Shown: positions 27,653 to 37,876 of the stretch, piece after piece | Layout of the letters: each line of letters begins with the position of its first letter | Position numbering within the stretch: position 1 is the first letter of the stretch | Source: Acidovorax sp. sic0104 | Lineage (GTDB): Bacteria > Pseudomonadota > Gammaproteobacteria > Burkholderiales > Burkholderiaceae_C | Direction of reading: 5' to 3' | Assembly (NCBI RefSeq): GCF_019219095.1 | Contig: NZ_JAHUWH010000014.1 | Location: 62,001-126,000 of the forward strand | Length of the DNA: 64,000 nucleotides | The notes under the pieces: generated by a model | Told to the model about the DNA's origin: nothing | The model's input: only the letters and a program-made list of their open reading frames with translations | Databases searched by the model: none | Program-made: the position numbers and the translations under genes

Positions 27653-29737
27653 GTGAACGACACCACCGCCCCTATCGCAGCCGCCGTGCCGGCCGACGCG
27701 CCCCCATCCCCTCGCCGCCCCATCCGCGACCTGCCCGACGAGCTGATCAGCCAGATCGCCGCGGGCGAGGTGGTCGAGCGCCCCGCGTCGGTGGTGCGCG
27801 AGCTGGTGGACAACGCGCTCGATGCGGGTGCTTCGCAGATCACCGTGCGGCTGTCCGCCGGTGGCGTGCGCCTGATCACGGTGGAAGACGACGGCGGCGG
27901 CATACCGCACGAGGAACTGCCCGTGGCGCTGCGCCGCCATGCGACGAGCAAGATCACCAACCTGAACGACCTGGAGACCGTGGCCACGATGGGCTTTCGG
28001 GGCGAGGCGCTCGCGGCCATTGCGTCCGTCTCGGAGATGGCGCTGCTGTCGCGGCCGGCCGCTCAATCCAGCGCCTTCCTGCTGGATGCCCGCAGCGGCG
28101 AGCTGCGGCCCGCTGCGCGTGCCACCGGCACCACGGTGGAAGTCAAGGAACTCTTCTTTTCCACACCCGCGCGCCGCAAGTTCCTGAAGACCGACGCTAC
28201 CGAGCTTGCGCACTGCATCGAATCCGTGCGCCGCCACGCACTGGCCCGGCCCGACGTGGGCTTTGCCATCTGGCACGAAGGCAAGCTGGTGGAGCAGTGG
28301 CGCGCCACCTTCGTGCCGGGCCAGGGCGCGGCCGACGGCCTGCAGGACGCACTGGCGCGCCGCCTGTCGGACGTGCTCGGCGAGGACTTCGTCGCGCAGT
28401 CCGTCGCCGTGCAGCACCGCGTGGGCCCGGTGGTCGTGACCGGCCGCGCCGGCCTGCCGGACGCCGCGCGCTCGCGCGCCGACCACCAGTACTGCTACGT
28501 CAACGGGCGCTTCGTGCGCGACAAGGTGCTGACCCACGCCGCGCGCAGCGCCTATGAAGACGTGCTGCACGGCCACAAGCAGCCCGTGTATGCGCTGTAT
28601 GTGGAGATCGACCCCGCCCGCGTGGATGTGAACGTGCACCCCACCAAGATCGAGGTGCGCTTTCGCGACAGCCGCGAAGTGCACCAGGCCGTGCGCCACG
28701 CGGTCGAAAACGCCCTGGCCGCACCACGTGCCGCAGCGCTGGCGGCAGCAACAGCCGCCGCGTCTGCCGAGGGCGGTGCCAGCCCCACGGGCGACAACGC
28801 GCCGGGATTCCCATCAAAACAGGCGCCAGGGCGCACCTGGCAAGCGCAGTCTGCTATCAGATTTGAAGAACGCGGCCACCAGGTGGCCGACCTTCAGGCA
28901 CTATGGGGGCCCCGCAAGGACCCCGCTGCTCCAGGCGCAGCCGCAGGCCCGGCCCCGTGGCAAGCCGCGCAGCCGCAGTCGCAGCAAGGGCAAGAAGGGC
29001 CCGCTGGCAACGCCGCCGAGGTGCCGCCATGGGACTCGCCGGGAGCGGCAGCCCCCCTTGCCGCCGCACCGGGCCTTTCAGCAGACACCAGCGCCATGGC
29101 CCACGCCGGCAGCACACCGGCCACCCGCAGCGATGCCACCTGGCCCCTGGGCCGTGCCGTGGCGCAACTGCACGGCGTGTACATCCTGGCCGAGAACGCG
29201 CAGGGCATGATCATCGTGGACATGCACGCCGCACACGAGCGCATCGTGTACGAACGCCTGAAGGCCCAGGTGGACAGCGGGGCGCGCATCGCGAGCCAGC
29301 CGCTCCTGATCCCCGCCACCTTCGCCGCCACGGCCGAAGAGGTCGCCACCGCCGAGGAGTCCACCGACGTGCTGGCGCTGCTGGGGCTGGAGGTGGTGCC
29401 GTTCTCGCCCAAGACCCTGGCCGTGCGCGCCGTGCCCACCACGCTGGCCACGGCATCGGGCTTCGGCGATCCGGTGGAGCTGGCCCGCAGCGTGCTGGCC
29501 GAACTGGCCGCGCACGACGCCACCACGGTGGTGCAACGCGCCCGCAACGAGATCCTGGGCACCATGGCCTGCCACGGCGCGGTGCGGGCCAACCGGCGCC
29601 TGACCATCGACGAGATGAACGCGCTGCTGCGCCAGATGGAGACCACCGACCGCAGCGACCAGTGCAACCACGGACGCCCCACCTGGCGGCAGCTGTCGAT
29701 GAAAGAGCTGGACGCGCTGTTCCTGCGGGGCAGGTAG
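27653..29737 (+). CDS. mutL: DNA mismatch repair protein MutL (endonuclease type)
   Basis: Links mismatch recognition by MutS to strand incision. The 694-residue protein has the GHKL ATPase domain (LISQIAAGEVVERPASVVRELVDN region, DDGGGI, ATSKI, GFRGEAL) to about residue 350, a long Ala/Pro/Gln-rich linker (about 365-505) and the C-terminal dimerisation domain. That domain has VDMHAAHERIVYE (DxHAxxExxxxE endonuclease motif, Asp523), ACHGAVRANRRL and CNHGRPTW, so it should nick DNA itself; betaproteobacteria generally lack MutH. The linker contains an interspersed repeat. Start GTG chosen from promoter spacing. Confidence 0.96.
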   Translation: MNDTTAPIAAAVPADAPPSPRRPIRDLPDELISQIAAGEVVERPASVVRELVDNALDAGASQITVRLSAGGVRLITVEDDGGGIPHEELPVALRRHATSKITNLNDLETVATMGFRGEALAAIASVSEMALLSRPAAQSSAFLLDARSGELRPAARATGTTVEVKELFFSTPARRKFLKTDATELAHCIESVRRHALARPDVGFAIWHEGKLVEQWRATFVPGQGAADGLQDALARRLSDVLGEDFVAQSVAVQHRVGPVVVTGRAGLPDAARSRADHQYCYVNGRFVRDKVLTHAARSAYEDVLHGHKQPVYALYVEIDPARVDVNVHPTKIEVRFRDSREVHQAVRHAVENALAAPRAAALAAATAAASAEGGASPTGDNAPGFPSKQAPGRTWQAQSAIRFEERGHQVADLQALWGPRKDPAAPGAAAGPAPWQAAQPQSQQGQEGPAGNAAEVPPWDSPGAAAPLAAAPGLSADTSAMAHAGSTPATRSDATWPLGRAVAQLHGVYILAENAQGMIIVDMHAAHERIVYERLKAQVDSGARIASQPLLIPATFAATAEEVATAEESTDVLALLGLEVVPFSPKTLAVRAVPTTLATASGFGDPVELARSVLAELAAHDATTVVQRARNEILGTMACHGAVRANRRLTIDEMNALLRQMETTDRSDQCNHGRPTWRQLSMKELDALFLRGR
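28811..28867 (-). repeat. GATAGCT/AGCGCTT-family repeat in the mutL linker
   Basis: Minus-oriented copy: CAAATCTGATAGC, CTGCGCTTGCCAGG, then CCTGGCGCCTGTTTTGATGG. Stem GCCAGG/CCTGGC. It encodes residues 387-405 of MutL in antisense, in the flexible linker, without breaking the frame (coding-strand phase GCT ATC). Confidence 0.7.
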
Positions 29738-29818
29738 CGCGCCAGGCCCGCCTGCCCGGCATCTCTCGTGGCCGCCGGCTATCAACCCCCTTCGCATAGC
29801 CAGATTCCTTCCAGCCAA

Positions 29819-30493
29819 ATGCAATCCTCACAGCTTCGTACACATCCCCTCGCGCCCGCCCTGCTGGCGACTCTGTGCATGGCCGTTCCTTGCGCCCACG
29901 CGGGGCGCCCGCTCACCGTGGACGACGCGGGCGTGGACGAGGTGGGCCAGGGCCATGTCGAAGTCTGGTGGGAAGGCCTGCGCGGACAGCGGGGCAGCCT
30001 GTACGCAGCGCCCGCCTTCACGCCCGTCGAAGGCCTGGAGCTGGGCGCCTTGCTCGCGCGCGATGTGGGAGAGCGCCACACGCTGCAGGGCGTGCAGGCC
30101 AAGTGGCTGTGGAGCCCCGCGCAGGCAGACGGCTGCAACGCGGCCACGTCAGCCGGCATCACGCACCGCAGGCTGCCGCAGGGCCACAGCGGCGGCAGCG
30201 TGGTGGCGCTGAACATGATCGGCACCTGCGCGGCGCCGTGGGGTGTGGCCAATGCCAACCTGGGGGCGCTGCGCGAGCGCGGACAGCCGTGGCGCGGCAC
30301 CTGGGGAGTGTCCCTGGAGCGCAACTGGGGCGCGGTGACGCCGCATGTGGAGGCCTTCGGCGTCCAGCACGGCGCGCCCGTCTTCCAGGCCGGTGCGCGG
30401 TGGGAATGGGCGCCAGACCGGCAGGTGGACGCCACCGTGGGCCGCCAGCAGGGCCGCACGCTGCTGAGCGTGGGGTTCGCCTTCGGTTTCTGA
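29819..30493 (+). CDS. Exported protein, probably a small outer-membrane beta-barrel
   Basis: A 224-residue protein with a signal peptide (LAPALLATLCMAVPCAHAG) and then alternating short strands such as GHVEVWWEGL, LGALLARDV, GVSLERNWG and LSVGFAFGF. The terminal phenylalanine and even Gly/aromatic spacing suggest a porin-like barrel. Two cysteines (CNAATSA and GTCAAPW) could form a disulfide. Function unknown. No Shine-Dalgarno; it starts 81 bases after mutL and may be co-transcribed. Confidence 0.7.
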   Translation: MQSSQLRTHPLAPALLATLCMAVPCAHAGRPLTVDDAGVDEVGQGHVEVWWEGLRGQRGSLYAAPAFTPVEGLELGALLARDVGERHTLQGVQAKWLWSPAQADGCNAATSAGITHRRLPQGHSGGSVVALNMIGTCAAPWGVANANLGALRERGQPWRGTWGVSLERNWGAVTPHVEAFGVQHGAPVFQAGARWEWAPDRQVDATVGRQQGRTLLSVGFAFGF

Positions 30494-30594
30494 CCGGCGC
30501 GGGGCATATGGCCCGCTGCACCTTTGGCTGGCGTTAAGCCACAAAGTTGCCGTTGGCGGCACAATCGCGCGCCTTGCTGCACGCACACGCCGCC

Positions 30595-31665
30595 ATGATC
30601 GCCCTCGACCCCCACTCCATCGCACAAACCACTCCCACGGGCGAGGCCATCGCGCGTGCCGTGGAATCCGGCTGGCTGCTGGGCCCCGTGGCGCACTGCG
30701 TATTGCTGCGGCGCGGCTTCAACCAGGTGTACGAGCTGCGCCTTGCCAGCGGGCAGCACGCCATCGCGCGGCTGAGCGCCGAACGGCCGCGCGGCGAGCC
30801 CAACATCGCCTACGAAACCGCCTTGCTCACCCACTTGCGCGCGCACGGCATTCCGGTTGCAGCGCCGCTGCCCGCGGCAGATGGCTCATTCGGCGCGAGC
30901 TTGGCGCTGCCCGAAGGGCCCCGCGCGCTGGTGCTGTTCGACTTTCTGCCGGGCGACCCTCCCGGCGAGTCGCTGGCGGACATCGAGGCCACGGGCCGGG
31001 GGCTCGCGCAGTTGCACGCTGCGGCGCAAAGCTACCAGGGGCCCGAAAGCATCTACACACTGGATGTGCCGCAGCTGCTGGGCGCATCGCTGCAGCGCAT
31101 GCTGGCCGCGCCCACCGTCGATGACGCCCTGCGGCGCGAGTTCTCGGACCTGGCCGAGGTTTTGCGCGCACGCCTTGCGGCCCTGCCGCCCCTCACGCGC
31201 GTGCATTGCCATGGCGACTGCCACGGCAGCAACAACTTCATGGCCGACGGACCGGAAGGAGCCGGACACCACCGGGTGGCGGCGTTCTTCGATTTCGACG
31301 ACGCAGGCCCGGGCCTGCTGGCGTATGAACTGGCCGTGTACCTGTGGGTGCTTCTGCCACGCAGCCCCGAGACGCCCGCCACGCCTGCCGTGCTGGAGCG
31401 GTGGCAGCACTATCTGGCCGGCTACACCAGCGTGCGCGCGGTGCCGCCTGCGGACATGGCGGCCGTCGCCCTCTGCCTGGCGCTGCGGCAGTTCTGGTTG
31501 ATGGGTGAATATGCCGGCCGCATCCCCGTCTGGGGCACACAGGCCATGCCCACGCACTGGCTGCGAAAGCAGCCCGCGCTCATGCGCGCCTGGATGGACC
31601 TGCCCCCTGCCGACCGGTTGCAGTCGGCACACGAACCTGCCCAGGCTGCAACCGCAGCAACATGA
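30595..31665 (+). CDS. Phosphotransferase of the SrkA/APH kinase-like family
   Basis: A 356-residue protein with the aminoglycoside-phosphotransferase/choline-kinase fold. Catalytic loop HCHGDCHGSNNF and metal-binding FFDFDDAGPG are intact, and ARLSAERPRGEPNIAYE supplies the small-lobe part, resembling the stress-response kinase SrkA (YihE). Substrate unknown; resistance activity should not be assumed. I chose ATG 30595 (MIALDPHS), preceded by a -10-like CACAAT at about 30560. Confidence 0.85.
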   Translation: MIALDPHSIAQTTPTGEAIARAVESGWLLGPVAHCVLLRRGFNQVYELRLASGQHAIARLSAERPRGEPNIAYETALLTHLRAHGIPVAAPLPAADGSFGASLALPEGPRALVLFDFLPGDPPGESLADIEATGRGLAQLHAAAQSYQGPESIYTLDVPQLLGASLQRMLAAPTVDDALRREFSDLAEVLRARLAALPPLTRVHCHGDCHGSNNFMADGPEGAGHHRVAAFFDFDDAGPGLLAYELAVYLWVLLPRSPETPATPAVLERWQHYLAGYTSVRAVPPADMAAVALCLALRQFWLMGEYAGRIPVWGTQAMPTHWLRKQPALMRAWMDLPPADRLQSAHEPAQAATAAT

Positions 31666-31707
31666 CGGCGCTGCTTCGCCCCACGCCCACCCCTCGCCGC
31701 CAAAAAA

Positions 31708-31733
31708 TCAAAAGCCCGCAGTCGCGGGCCTTT
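31708..31733. terminator. Terminator between phosphotransferase and glpQ genes
   Basis: GCCCGC-AGTC-GCGGGC stem with TTT after it on plus and TTTTGATTTTTT on minus. The minus tail is the stronger, so it mainly closes the glpQ gene. Confidence 0.8.
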
Positions 31734-31786
31734 GACTTGGCGGCTGGGCACGGCCTTGCGAAGCCGTGCCCCTCCAGATCGGCAGC

Positions 31787-32950
31787 TCAGTTGTCCCGCG
31801 CCGCCTTGGCGGTGTCCGGGAAGTCGCTGAACACGCCGTCCACACCCAGGTTGTAGAACAGCTTGTACTCGGCCTTGGGGTCGCCCTTGAAGTCCGACGC
31901 CAGGCGCTTGGCCTCGCTGCGGAAGGTGTAGGGGTGGACCATCAGGCCGACGGCGTGGGCATTCTTCACCACATCGGTCGGGGCCATCATCACGCGGTCG
32001 CGCTCGTCGATCACGCCGTCGCCATTGAGGTCGTCGGCCTTGCCGTCCTTGTTGGCGTCCACCTGTTTGGAAGGGATCAGGTACGGCTTCCAGGGGCCGA
32101 TGCCGTCGGCGTAGGTCTTGACTTCCTTGAGGCCGTCGGCGGTGAGCAGGCTCGCGAAGGTGCGCTTGTCGCCCGCCACGGCGAAGTCATACGGCTTGTC
32201 GTACGGCGCTGTCAGGTCCATGCTGCCGTCGGGGTTCACGTCGTTCGCGTCCACCAGCTGCACCAGGCGGATCTGCGTCTTGGTGCGCAGGTACTTGAGG
32301 TTAGACACTTCGAAGGACTGCACGATCACCGGCGAGGCCTTGGTGGTGTAGCCGTACTTGGCCAGCACGGCCAGCAGGCGGTCTTCCAGCGCCAGGCCCA
32401 GATTGACGTGGTAGGTGGGGTGCTTGGTCTCGGGGTAGACACCCACGGTGCGCCCGGCCTTGGCGCCTTCATTCTTGGCCAGGTCCAGCACTTCCTCGAG
32501 CGTGGGGATCTGGTACTTGCCGTTGTGCGACTGGTCGCGGTCGGACAGGGGCTGGATGGCGCGCAGCGTCTTGATCTCGGCCAGGGTGAAGTCCGAGACG
32601 AACCAGCCTTCTTCCTGCACGCCGTCCACCATTTTCTTGGTCTTGCGGCTGGCGAACTCTGGCCGGGTGGACACGTCGGTGGTGCCGGTGATGTTGGGTT
32701 CGTGGCGGGCCACGAGCACGCCGTCCTTGGTGGCGACCAGGTCGGGCTCGATGAAGTCGGCGCCCATGTCGATGGCGCGCTTGTAGCCTTCGAGCGTGTG
32801 GTCAGGCAGGTAGCCGGCGGCGCCGCGGTGGCCGATCACCAGCGGCCTGTCACCGCTCAGTGTGGGGTAGGGGTTGTCGTTGTCCCCGCCGCAAGCCGCC
32901 AGCATGGCCACCAGGGCCAGCGCTCCCAATTTCGCACCAGAAATGTGCAT
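31787..32950 (-). CDS. glpQ: Lipoprotein glycerophosphodiester phosphodiesterase with EF-hand-like loops
   Basis: Hydrolyses glycerophosphodiesters to glycerol 3-phosphate and an alcohol in the periplasm. The 387-residue protein has a lipobox (LAAC), then [41 protein letters not shown] (metal and acid-base residues) and PETKHPTYH; the C-terminal HPYTFR and [11 protein letters not shown] are standard. An insertion (about residues 300-325) carries [10 protein letters not shown] and [10 protein letters not shown], two EF-hand-like calcium loops. GAGGAGAAGACC precedes the ATG. Confidence 0.92.
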   Translation of the reverse strand: MHISGAKLGALALVAMLAACGGDNDNPYPTLSGDRPLVIGHRGAAGYLPDHTLEGYKRAIDMGADFIEPDLVATKDGVLVARHEPNITGTTDVSTRPEFASRKTKKMVDGVQEEGWFVSDFTLAEIKTLRAIQPLSDRDQSHNGKYQIPTLEEVLDLAKNEGAKAGRTVGVYPETKHPTYHVNLGLALEDRLLAVLAKYGYTTKASPVIVQSFEVSNLKYLRTKTQIRLVQLVDANDVNPDGSMDLTAPYDKPYDFAVAGDKRTFASLLTADGLKEVKTYADGIGPWKPYLIPSKQVDANKDGKADDLNGDGVIDERDRVMMAPTDVVKNAHAVGLMVHPYTFRSEAKRLASDFKGDPKAEYKLFYNLGVDGVFSDFPDTAKAARDN

Positions 32951-33153
32951 GGTCTTCTCCTCGTCGTGTTGTAGAACGTGTTTAAAACCGCCGAACTGTG
33001 GGCTTGCCTTGTGACAAGGCCGTGACGCCCGTCTTGCCAAACGATGACGACCCGCAGTCGCCATCAAATGCACCAATTTGTGGCAAATCCCTGCCACATT
33101 CCCCACCATTGTGCATAGCCTTGCGCATGAACGTATAACTTTTGAACATAATC

Positions 33154-33178
33154 CGCGCTGAACCTTTTTTGCAGCGCG
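33154..33178 (+). promoter_or_regulatory. Hairpin and AT-rich promoter region upstream of gdhA
   Basis: CGCGCTG (33154-33160) pairs with CAGCGCG (33172-33178) around an 11-base, T-rich loop, 39 bases before gdhA. Just upstream lie TATAAC (33134-33139) and CATAAT (33147-33152), possible -10 boxes. Depending on which is used the hairpin is in the leader RNA or overlaps the start site. Confidence 0.4.
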
Positions 33179-33216
33179 CTTGGCTGCTCATCTTTTACGC
33201 ACAAATCTGGAGAACC

Positions 33217-34560
33217 ATGAAATACGAGTCCGCAGGCAGCTTCCTGTCCCATGTCGCCCAACGCAATCCGGGTCAGCCCGAATTCCTGCAGGCCGTCACC
33301 GAAGTCATGGAGAGCCTGTGGCCTTTCATTGCCGAGCACCCGCGCTACGCCGAACACGGCCTGCTGGAGCGGCTGGTGGAGCCTGAGCGCATCGTGATGT
33401 TCCGCGTGTCGTGGGTGGACGACCACGGTACGGTGCAGGTCAACCGGGGCTACCGCATCCAGCACAGCATGGCCATCGGGCCGTACAAGGGCGGCTTGCG
33501 GTTCCACCCCTCCGTGAACCTGTCGGTGCTCAAGTTCCTGGCGTTCGAGCAGACCTTCAAGAACGCCCTGACCACGTTGCCCATGGGTGGCGGCAAGGGC
33601 GGCTCCGACTTCGACCCCAAGGGCAAGAGCCCCGGTGAAGTGATGCGTTTCTGCCAGGCCTTCGTCTGCGAGCTGTTCCGCCACGTAGGTGCCGACACCG
33701 ATGTGCCGGCCGGCGACATCGGCGTGGGCGGCCGTGAGGTGGGGTTCATGGCGGGCATGATGAAGAAGCTCTCCAACCGGGCGGACTGCGTGTTCACCGG
33801 CAAGGGCCTGTCGTTCGGCGGCTCGCTGATCCGCCCCGAGGCCACGGGCTACGGCACCGTGTACTTCGCGCAGGAGATGCTCAAGCAGCAGGGCCGCTCG
33901 TTCGACGGCCTGCGCGTGTCCGTCTCGGGTTCGGGCAATGTGGCGCAGTACGCGGTGGAAAAGGCCCTGGAGCTGGGCGCCAAGGTGATCACCGTGTCGG
34001 ACTCCAGCGGCACCATCGTCGACAAGGAAGGCTTCACGCCCGAGAAGCTGGCCGTCCTGATGGACGTGAAAAACCACCGCTACGGCCGCGTGAGCGACTA
34101 TGCCGAGCGCACGGGCCTGCAGTTCGAAGCCGGCGTGCGCCCCTGGCACATCCCCGTGGACGTGGCCCTGCCCTGCGCCACGCAGAATGAACTGGACGCC
34201 AGCGACGCCGCCACCCTCATCCGCAATGGCGTCGTCTGCGTGGCCGAGGGCGCCAACATGCCCTCGACCATCGACGCCGCCAAGGCCTTCGAGGCCGCCG
34301 GCGTGCTGTACGCCCCGGGCAAGGCCAGCAATGCTGGCGGCGTGGCGACGTCGGGCCTGGAGATGAGCCAGAACGCGGCCCGCCTGTCGTGGCCGCGCGA
34401 AGAGGTCGACGCCCGCCTGCTGCAGATCATGCAGGGCATCCACGCCGCCTGCCTGCGCTACGGCAAGCACGCCGACGGCCGCGTGAGCTATGTGGACGGC
34501 GCCAACATCGCGGGCTTCGTGAAGGTGGCCGACGCCATGCTGGCGCAGGGCGTGGTGTAA
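33217..34560 (+). CDS. gdhA: NADP-specific glutamate dehydrogenase
   Basis: Reductive amination of 2-oxoglutarate to glutamate, the main ammonia-assimilating route when ammonium is plentiful. The 447-residue protein is the hexameric small type, with PYKGGLRFHPSVNLSVLKFLAFEQ, catalytic Lys in PMGGGKGGSDFDPKGKS, DVPAGDIGVGGREVGFM, and the Rossmann motif VSGSGNVAQYA. GGAG precedes the ATG. Length equals the E. coli enzyme. Monogenic, with a structured leader upstream. Confidence 0.97.
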   Translation: MKYESAGSFLSHVAQRNPGQPEFLQAVTEVMESLWPFIAEHPRYAEHGLLERLVEPERIVMFRVSWVDDHGTVQVNRGYRIQHSMAIGPYKGGLRFHPSVNLSVLKFLAFEQTFKNALTTLPMGGGKGGSDFDPKGKSPGEVMRFCQAFVCELFRHVGADTDVPAGDIGVGGREVGFMAGMMKKLSNRADCVFTGKGLSFGGSLIRPEATGYGTVYFAQEMLKQQGRSFDGLRVSVSGSGNVAQYAVEKALELGAKVITVSDSSGTIVDKEGFTPEKLAVLMDVKNHRYGRVSDYAERTGLQFEAGVRPWHIPVDVALPCATQNELDASDAATLIRNGVVCVAEGANMPSTIDAAKAFEAAGVLYAPGKASNAGGVATSGLEMSQNAARLSWPREEVDARLLQIMQGIHAACLRYGKHADGRVSYVDGANIAGFVKVADAMLAQGVV

Positions 34561-34697
34561 GCCACCGCCAGACGCATCGCGCAAGCGATGACAAAGGGGA
34601 GAGTTGCGCGCCAATTGGCGGCTTCTCCAGGCAGATGGGCACAAACCCTGCTTGGCCGTGTCAGAACTTTCCGACACGATCGCAGTCAGTCCCTGTC

Positions 34698-35531
34698 ATG
34701 AAACGCACCCCTCTCCTTGTCTCCCTGGCGCTGGCCATTGCCGTCTCGGCGGGCTGCGCCACCCTCGACGCCAAGCAGCGCGAATGGATCTTCCAGCCCA
34801 GCGACCGCAGTTGGGGCGGCGCGCAGTCCACCGACGACATGGCGGACGTGTGGATCGACTTCCAATCCCGGGACAGCGGCAAGGCCGAGAAGCTGCATGG
34901 CCTGTGGCTGCCCCACGACCGGGCGGATGCGCCGGTGCTGCTGTACCTGCACGGTGCCCGCTGGAACGTGGCGGGCTCGTCCGGCCGCATCCGGCGCATG
35001 CAGGAGCTGGGCTTCTCGGTGCTGGCCATCGACTACCGGGGCTTTGGCCGCAGCAGCGCGGGCCTTCCGTCCGAATCCACCGCCGCCGAGGACGCGCGCG
35101 CAGCCTGGAACTGGCTGGCAGAGCACCAGCCGGGCAAGCCCCGCTACATCTTCGGCCATTCGCTGGGCGGCGCCATCGCCATCGACCTCGCGCGCCAGGT
35201 CGATGATGAGCAGGGCACCATCGTGGAAGGCACCTTCACCAGTATTCCCGAGGTGGTCAGCACCTTCAAGTGGGGCTGGCTGCCGGTTTCCGCCCTGATC
35301 ACCCAGCGTTTTGAATCGGTGCGCAAGGTCTCGGAGATCGGCTCGCCCCTTCTGGTGGTGCATGGCAGTGATGACAGCCTGATCCTGCCCAGCCTGGGGC
35401 GCAAGCTGTACGAGGCGGCTCAGGAGCCCAAGCAGTTCGTGCTGGTCGAGGGCGGCTCGCACCACAACACCAACTCGGTGGGACAAAGCCTGTACCGCGA
35501 GGCCATGGTCTCGCTGTTCAAGCTCAAGTAG
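34698..35531 (+). CDS. Lipoprotein alpha/beta hydrolase
   Basis: A 277-residue enzyme with lipobox SAGC near residue 19 and the alpha/beta-hydrolase fold: oxyanion region LLYLHGARWNVAG, nucleophile elbow GHSLGGAI, acid Asp in VVHGSDDSLI and His in GGSHHNTN. It resembles the BEM46/FrsA-like serine hydrolases. Substrate unknown; presumably anchored to the inner face of an envelope membrane. No Shine-Dalgarno is visible before the ATG. Confidence 0.88.
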   Translation: MKRTPLLVSLALAIAVSAGCATLDAKQREWIFQPSDRSWGGAQSTDDMADVWIDFQSRDSGKAEKLHGLWLPHDRADAPVLLYLHGARWNVAGSSGRIRRMQELGFSVLAIDYRGFGRSSAGLPSESTAAEDARAAWNWLAEHQPGKPRYIFGHSLGGAIAIDLARQVDDEQGTIVEGTFTSIPEVVSTFKWGWLPVSALITQRFESVRKVSEIGSPLLVVHGSDDSLILPSLGRKLYEAAQEPKQFVLVEGGSHHNTNSVGQSLYREAMVSLFKLK

Positions 35532-35640
35532 GCTGGCCCGCCAGCGCATCGGCAAGGGCCGCTCGGCGCGACTCCAACCTGGCAGGCGCCGGGCCATCGG
35601 GCGCGGGCCGGGACGGCCCATCTGGTACCCTCAGACAGAT

Positions 35641-36873
35641 ATGTCTGCCCCCTCCGCCACCGCCGTGCCCACGGCTTCCAACACCACGGTTGCGCCTGGC
35701 CTGGCCATCCTGGTGCTGGCCCTGCTGCTGAGCATCCAGCCCGTCACCACCGACCTGTACCTGCCCGCGCTGCCGGCGCTCACACGCAGCCTGGGTGCGC
35801 CCATGGCGTCGGCCCAGCTCACGCTCAGCGGGCTGCTGCTGGCCTTCGGCTGCTCGCAGATGGTGTGGGGCCCCCTGTCCGATCGGTTCGGGCGGCGCCC
35901 GATCCTGCTGGCGGGCCTGGCGATCTACACCGTGGCATCGCTGGGCAGCGCGTTCGCGCCCAGCATGGCGCTGCTGATCCTGTGGCGCATTGCGCAGGGT
36001 GCCGCGATGGGCGCCGTGGTGATGTGCGCACGCGCCATCGTGCGCGACCTGTACACGCCGCTCGAGGGCGCCCGGGCCATGTCCAAGGCGCTGACCGGGC
36101 TGGGCATCGTGGCCTGCATCTGCGCACCCATGGGGGGGCTCCTCAGCGAATGGCTGGGCTGGCGTGCAGCGCTGCTGGCGCTTACCGTGTATGCGGTCGT
36201 CACGCTCGCCCTGGTGGCACTGCGCATGCCCGAGACGCTGGCACGCCGCAACCCGCAGGCACTGCAGCCCCGCGTGCTGGTCGGCACCTGGATGCAGGTG
36301 CTGCGCCACCCCACGTTCTGGGCGTTCTCGCTGCAGACCACGGCCACCTACAGCGGCCTGTTCACCTTTCTGGCGGCGTCCTCGTTCATCTACATCGACG
36401 TGCTGGGCCTCACCCGCACCCAGTACGGCTGGACGATGGCGTCCGCCTGCCTGGCCTACTTCGGCGGCACCTTCCTGTGCCGCAGCCTGCTGGGGCGCTT
36501 TGGCCTGCAGCGCACGGTGGCGATCGCCGGGGCCCTGAGCATCAGCGGCGGCACGCTGATGGCGCTGGTGGCGCACCTGGGCTGGCAGCAGCCCTGGGCG
36601 CTGACGCTGCCGTTCTATCTGTTCATGCTGGGCCACGGCATCCACCAGCCCTGCGGGCAAAGCGGTGCCGTGGGGCCGTTTCCGCAGGCTGCGGGGGTGG
36701 CGTCCGCGCTCAACGGTTTCATGATGATGCTGGCCGCCTTCGCCATTGGCGGCTGGCTGGGCGCGCGCCTGGACGGCACCGTGTGGCCATTGGTCAACGG
36801 CATCTGGTTCTGGTCGACGGTGCTTGCCGTGATCTCCTGGACGCTGGTACAGAAATTCGGAGCCCGCGCGTGA
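35641..36873 (+). CDS. MFS multidrug transporter, Bcr/CflA type
   Basis: A 410-residue proton-driven efflux protein with 12 predicted spans. Family motifs: [16 protein letters not shown] in the first span, [17 protein letters not shown] (MFS motif A) after the second, and [23 protein letters not shown]. Bcr-type pumps export drugs such as bicyclomycin or chloramphenicol, or sulfonamides; the true substrate is unknown. Its stop overlaps miaA as GTGA. Confidence 0.92.
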   Translation: MSAPSATAVPTASNTTVAPGLAILVLALLLSIQPVTTDLYLPALPALTRSLGAPMASAQLTLSGLLLAFGCSQMVWGPLSDRFGRRPILLAGLAIYTVASLGSAFAPSMALLILWRIAQGAAMGAVVMCARAIVRDLYTPLEGARAMSKALTGLGIVACICAPMGGLLSEWLGWRAALLALTVYAVVTLALVALRMPETLARRNPQALQPRVLVGTWMQVLRHPTFWAFSLQTTATYSGLFTFLAASSFIYIDVLGLTRTQYGWTMASACLAYFGGTFLCRSLLGRFGLQRTVAIAGALSISGGTLMALVAHLGWQQPWALTLPFYLFMLGHGIHQPCGQSGAVGPFPQAAGVASALNGFMMMLAAFAIGGWLGARLDGTVWPLVNGIWFWSTVLAVISWTLVQKFGARA

Positions 36874-37876
36874 GCACGCCGCTGCAGCACCACCGCCTGC
36901 CCGCCATCGCCCTGGCAGGCCCCACCGCCTCCGGCAAGACGGCCGGGGCGCTGGCGCTGGCCACCGTGCTGGGCCGGCAGGGCCTGCCGGTGGAGATCAT
37001 CAGCGTGGACTCCGCCCTGGTCTACCGCGGCATGGACATCGGCACCGCCAAGCCCACGCCCGAGGAACGCGCCGCGGTGCCGCACCACCTCATCGACATC
37101 CGCGACCCGCTGCAGGCCTACAGCGCCGCCGAATTCGTGCAGGACGCCACGCGGCTCATGGCCGACATCCGCGCACGGGGCGCGCTGCCGCTGCTGGTGG
37201 GGGGCACCATGCTGTACTTCAAGGCGCTGTTCGATGGCATCGACGACATGCCGCCCGCCGACCCCGCCGTGCGCGCACGCATCGAAGCCCGGGCCGCCGA
37301 GTATGGCTGGCCTGCGCTGCATGCAGAACTGGCCCTGGCAGACCCCGTCACGGCCGCACGCCTGGCGCCGGGCGACAGCCAGCGCATCCAGCGCGCGCTG
37401 GAGGTGTGGCATCTCTCCGGCCAGCCGCTGTCGAGCTTTCACACTACAAAAAAAGGAGCTGGCGGCGCCCTGCCAGCGGGCGATAGCGCCCTTTATTCAT
37501 TGGAACCCAACGACAGGGCATGGCTGCACGGGCGCATCGCCCAGCGCTTTGACGCCATGCTCTCCGGCGGTCTGGTCGAAGAGGTGCAGGCCCTGCGCGC
37601 GCGCGGCGACCTGCACCCGGACCTGCCCTCGATGCGCTGTGTCGGCTACCGCCAGGTGTGGGACGAACTCGACTTTCAGGCCGCACGCGGGCAGGGTGCA
37701 CCGCTGAATCTGGCCCACCTGCGCGAGCGCGGCATTGCCGCCACGCGCCAGCTCGCCAAGCGCCAGATCACCTGGCTGCGCAGCATGCCGCAGCGCCACG
37801 CCATCGCCTGCGACCAGCCAGACGCCGTGGCCGCCCTGGTGCAGGCCGTGCTGCAGCGGCTGGGGCAGCACACGGC

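Noticed and set aside
34575-34590. Hairpin CATCGC-GCAA-GCGATG after gdhA as a terminator
   Set aside because: Short stem and no T-tract.
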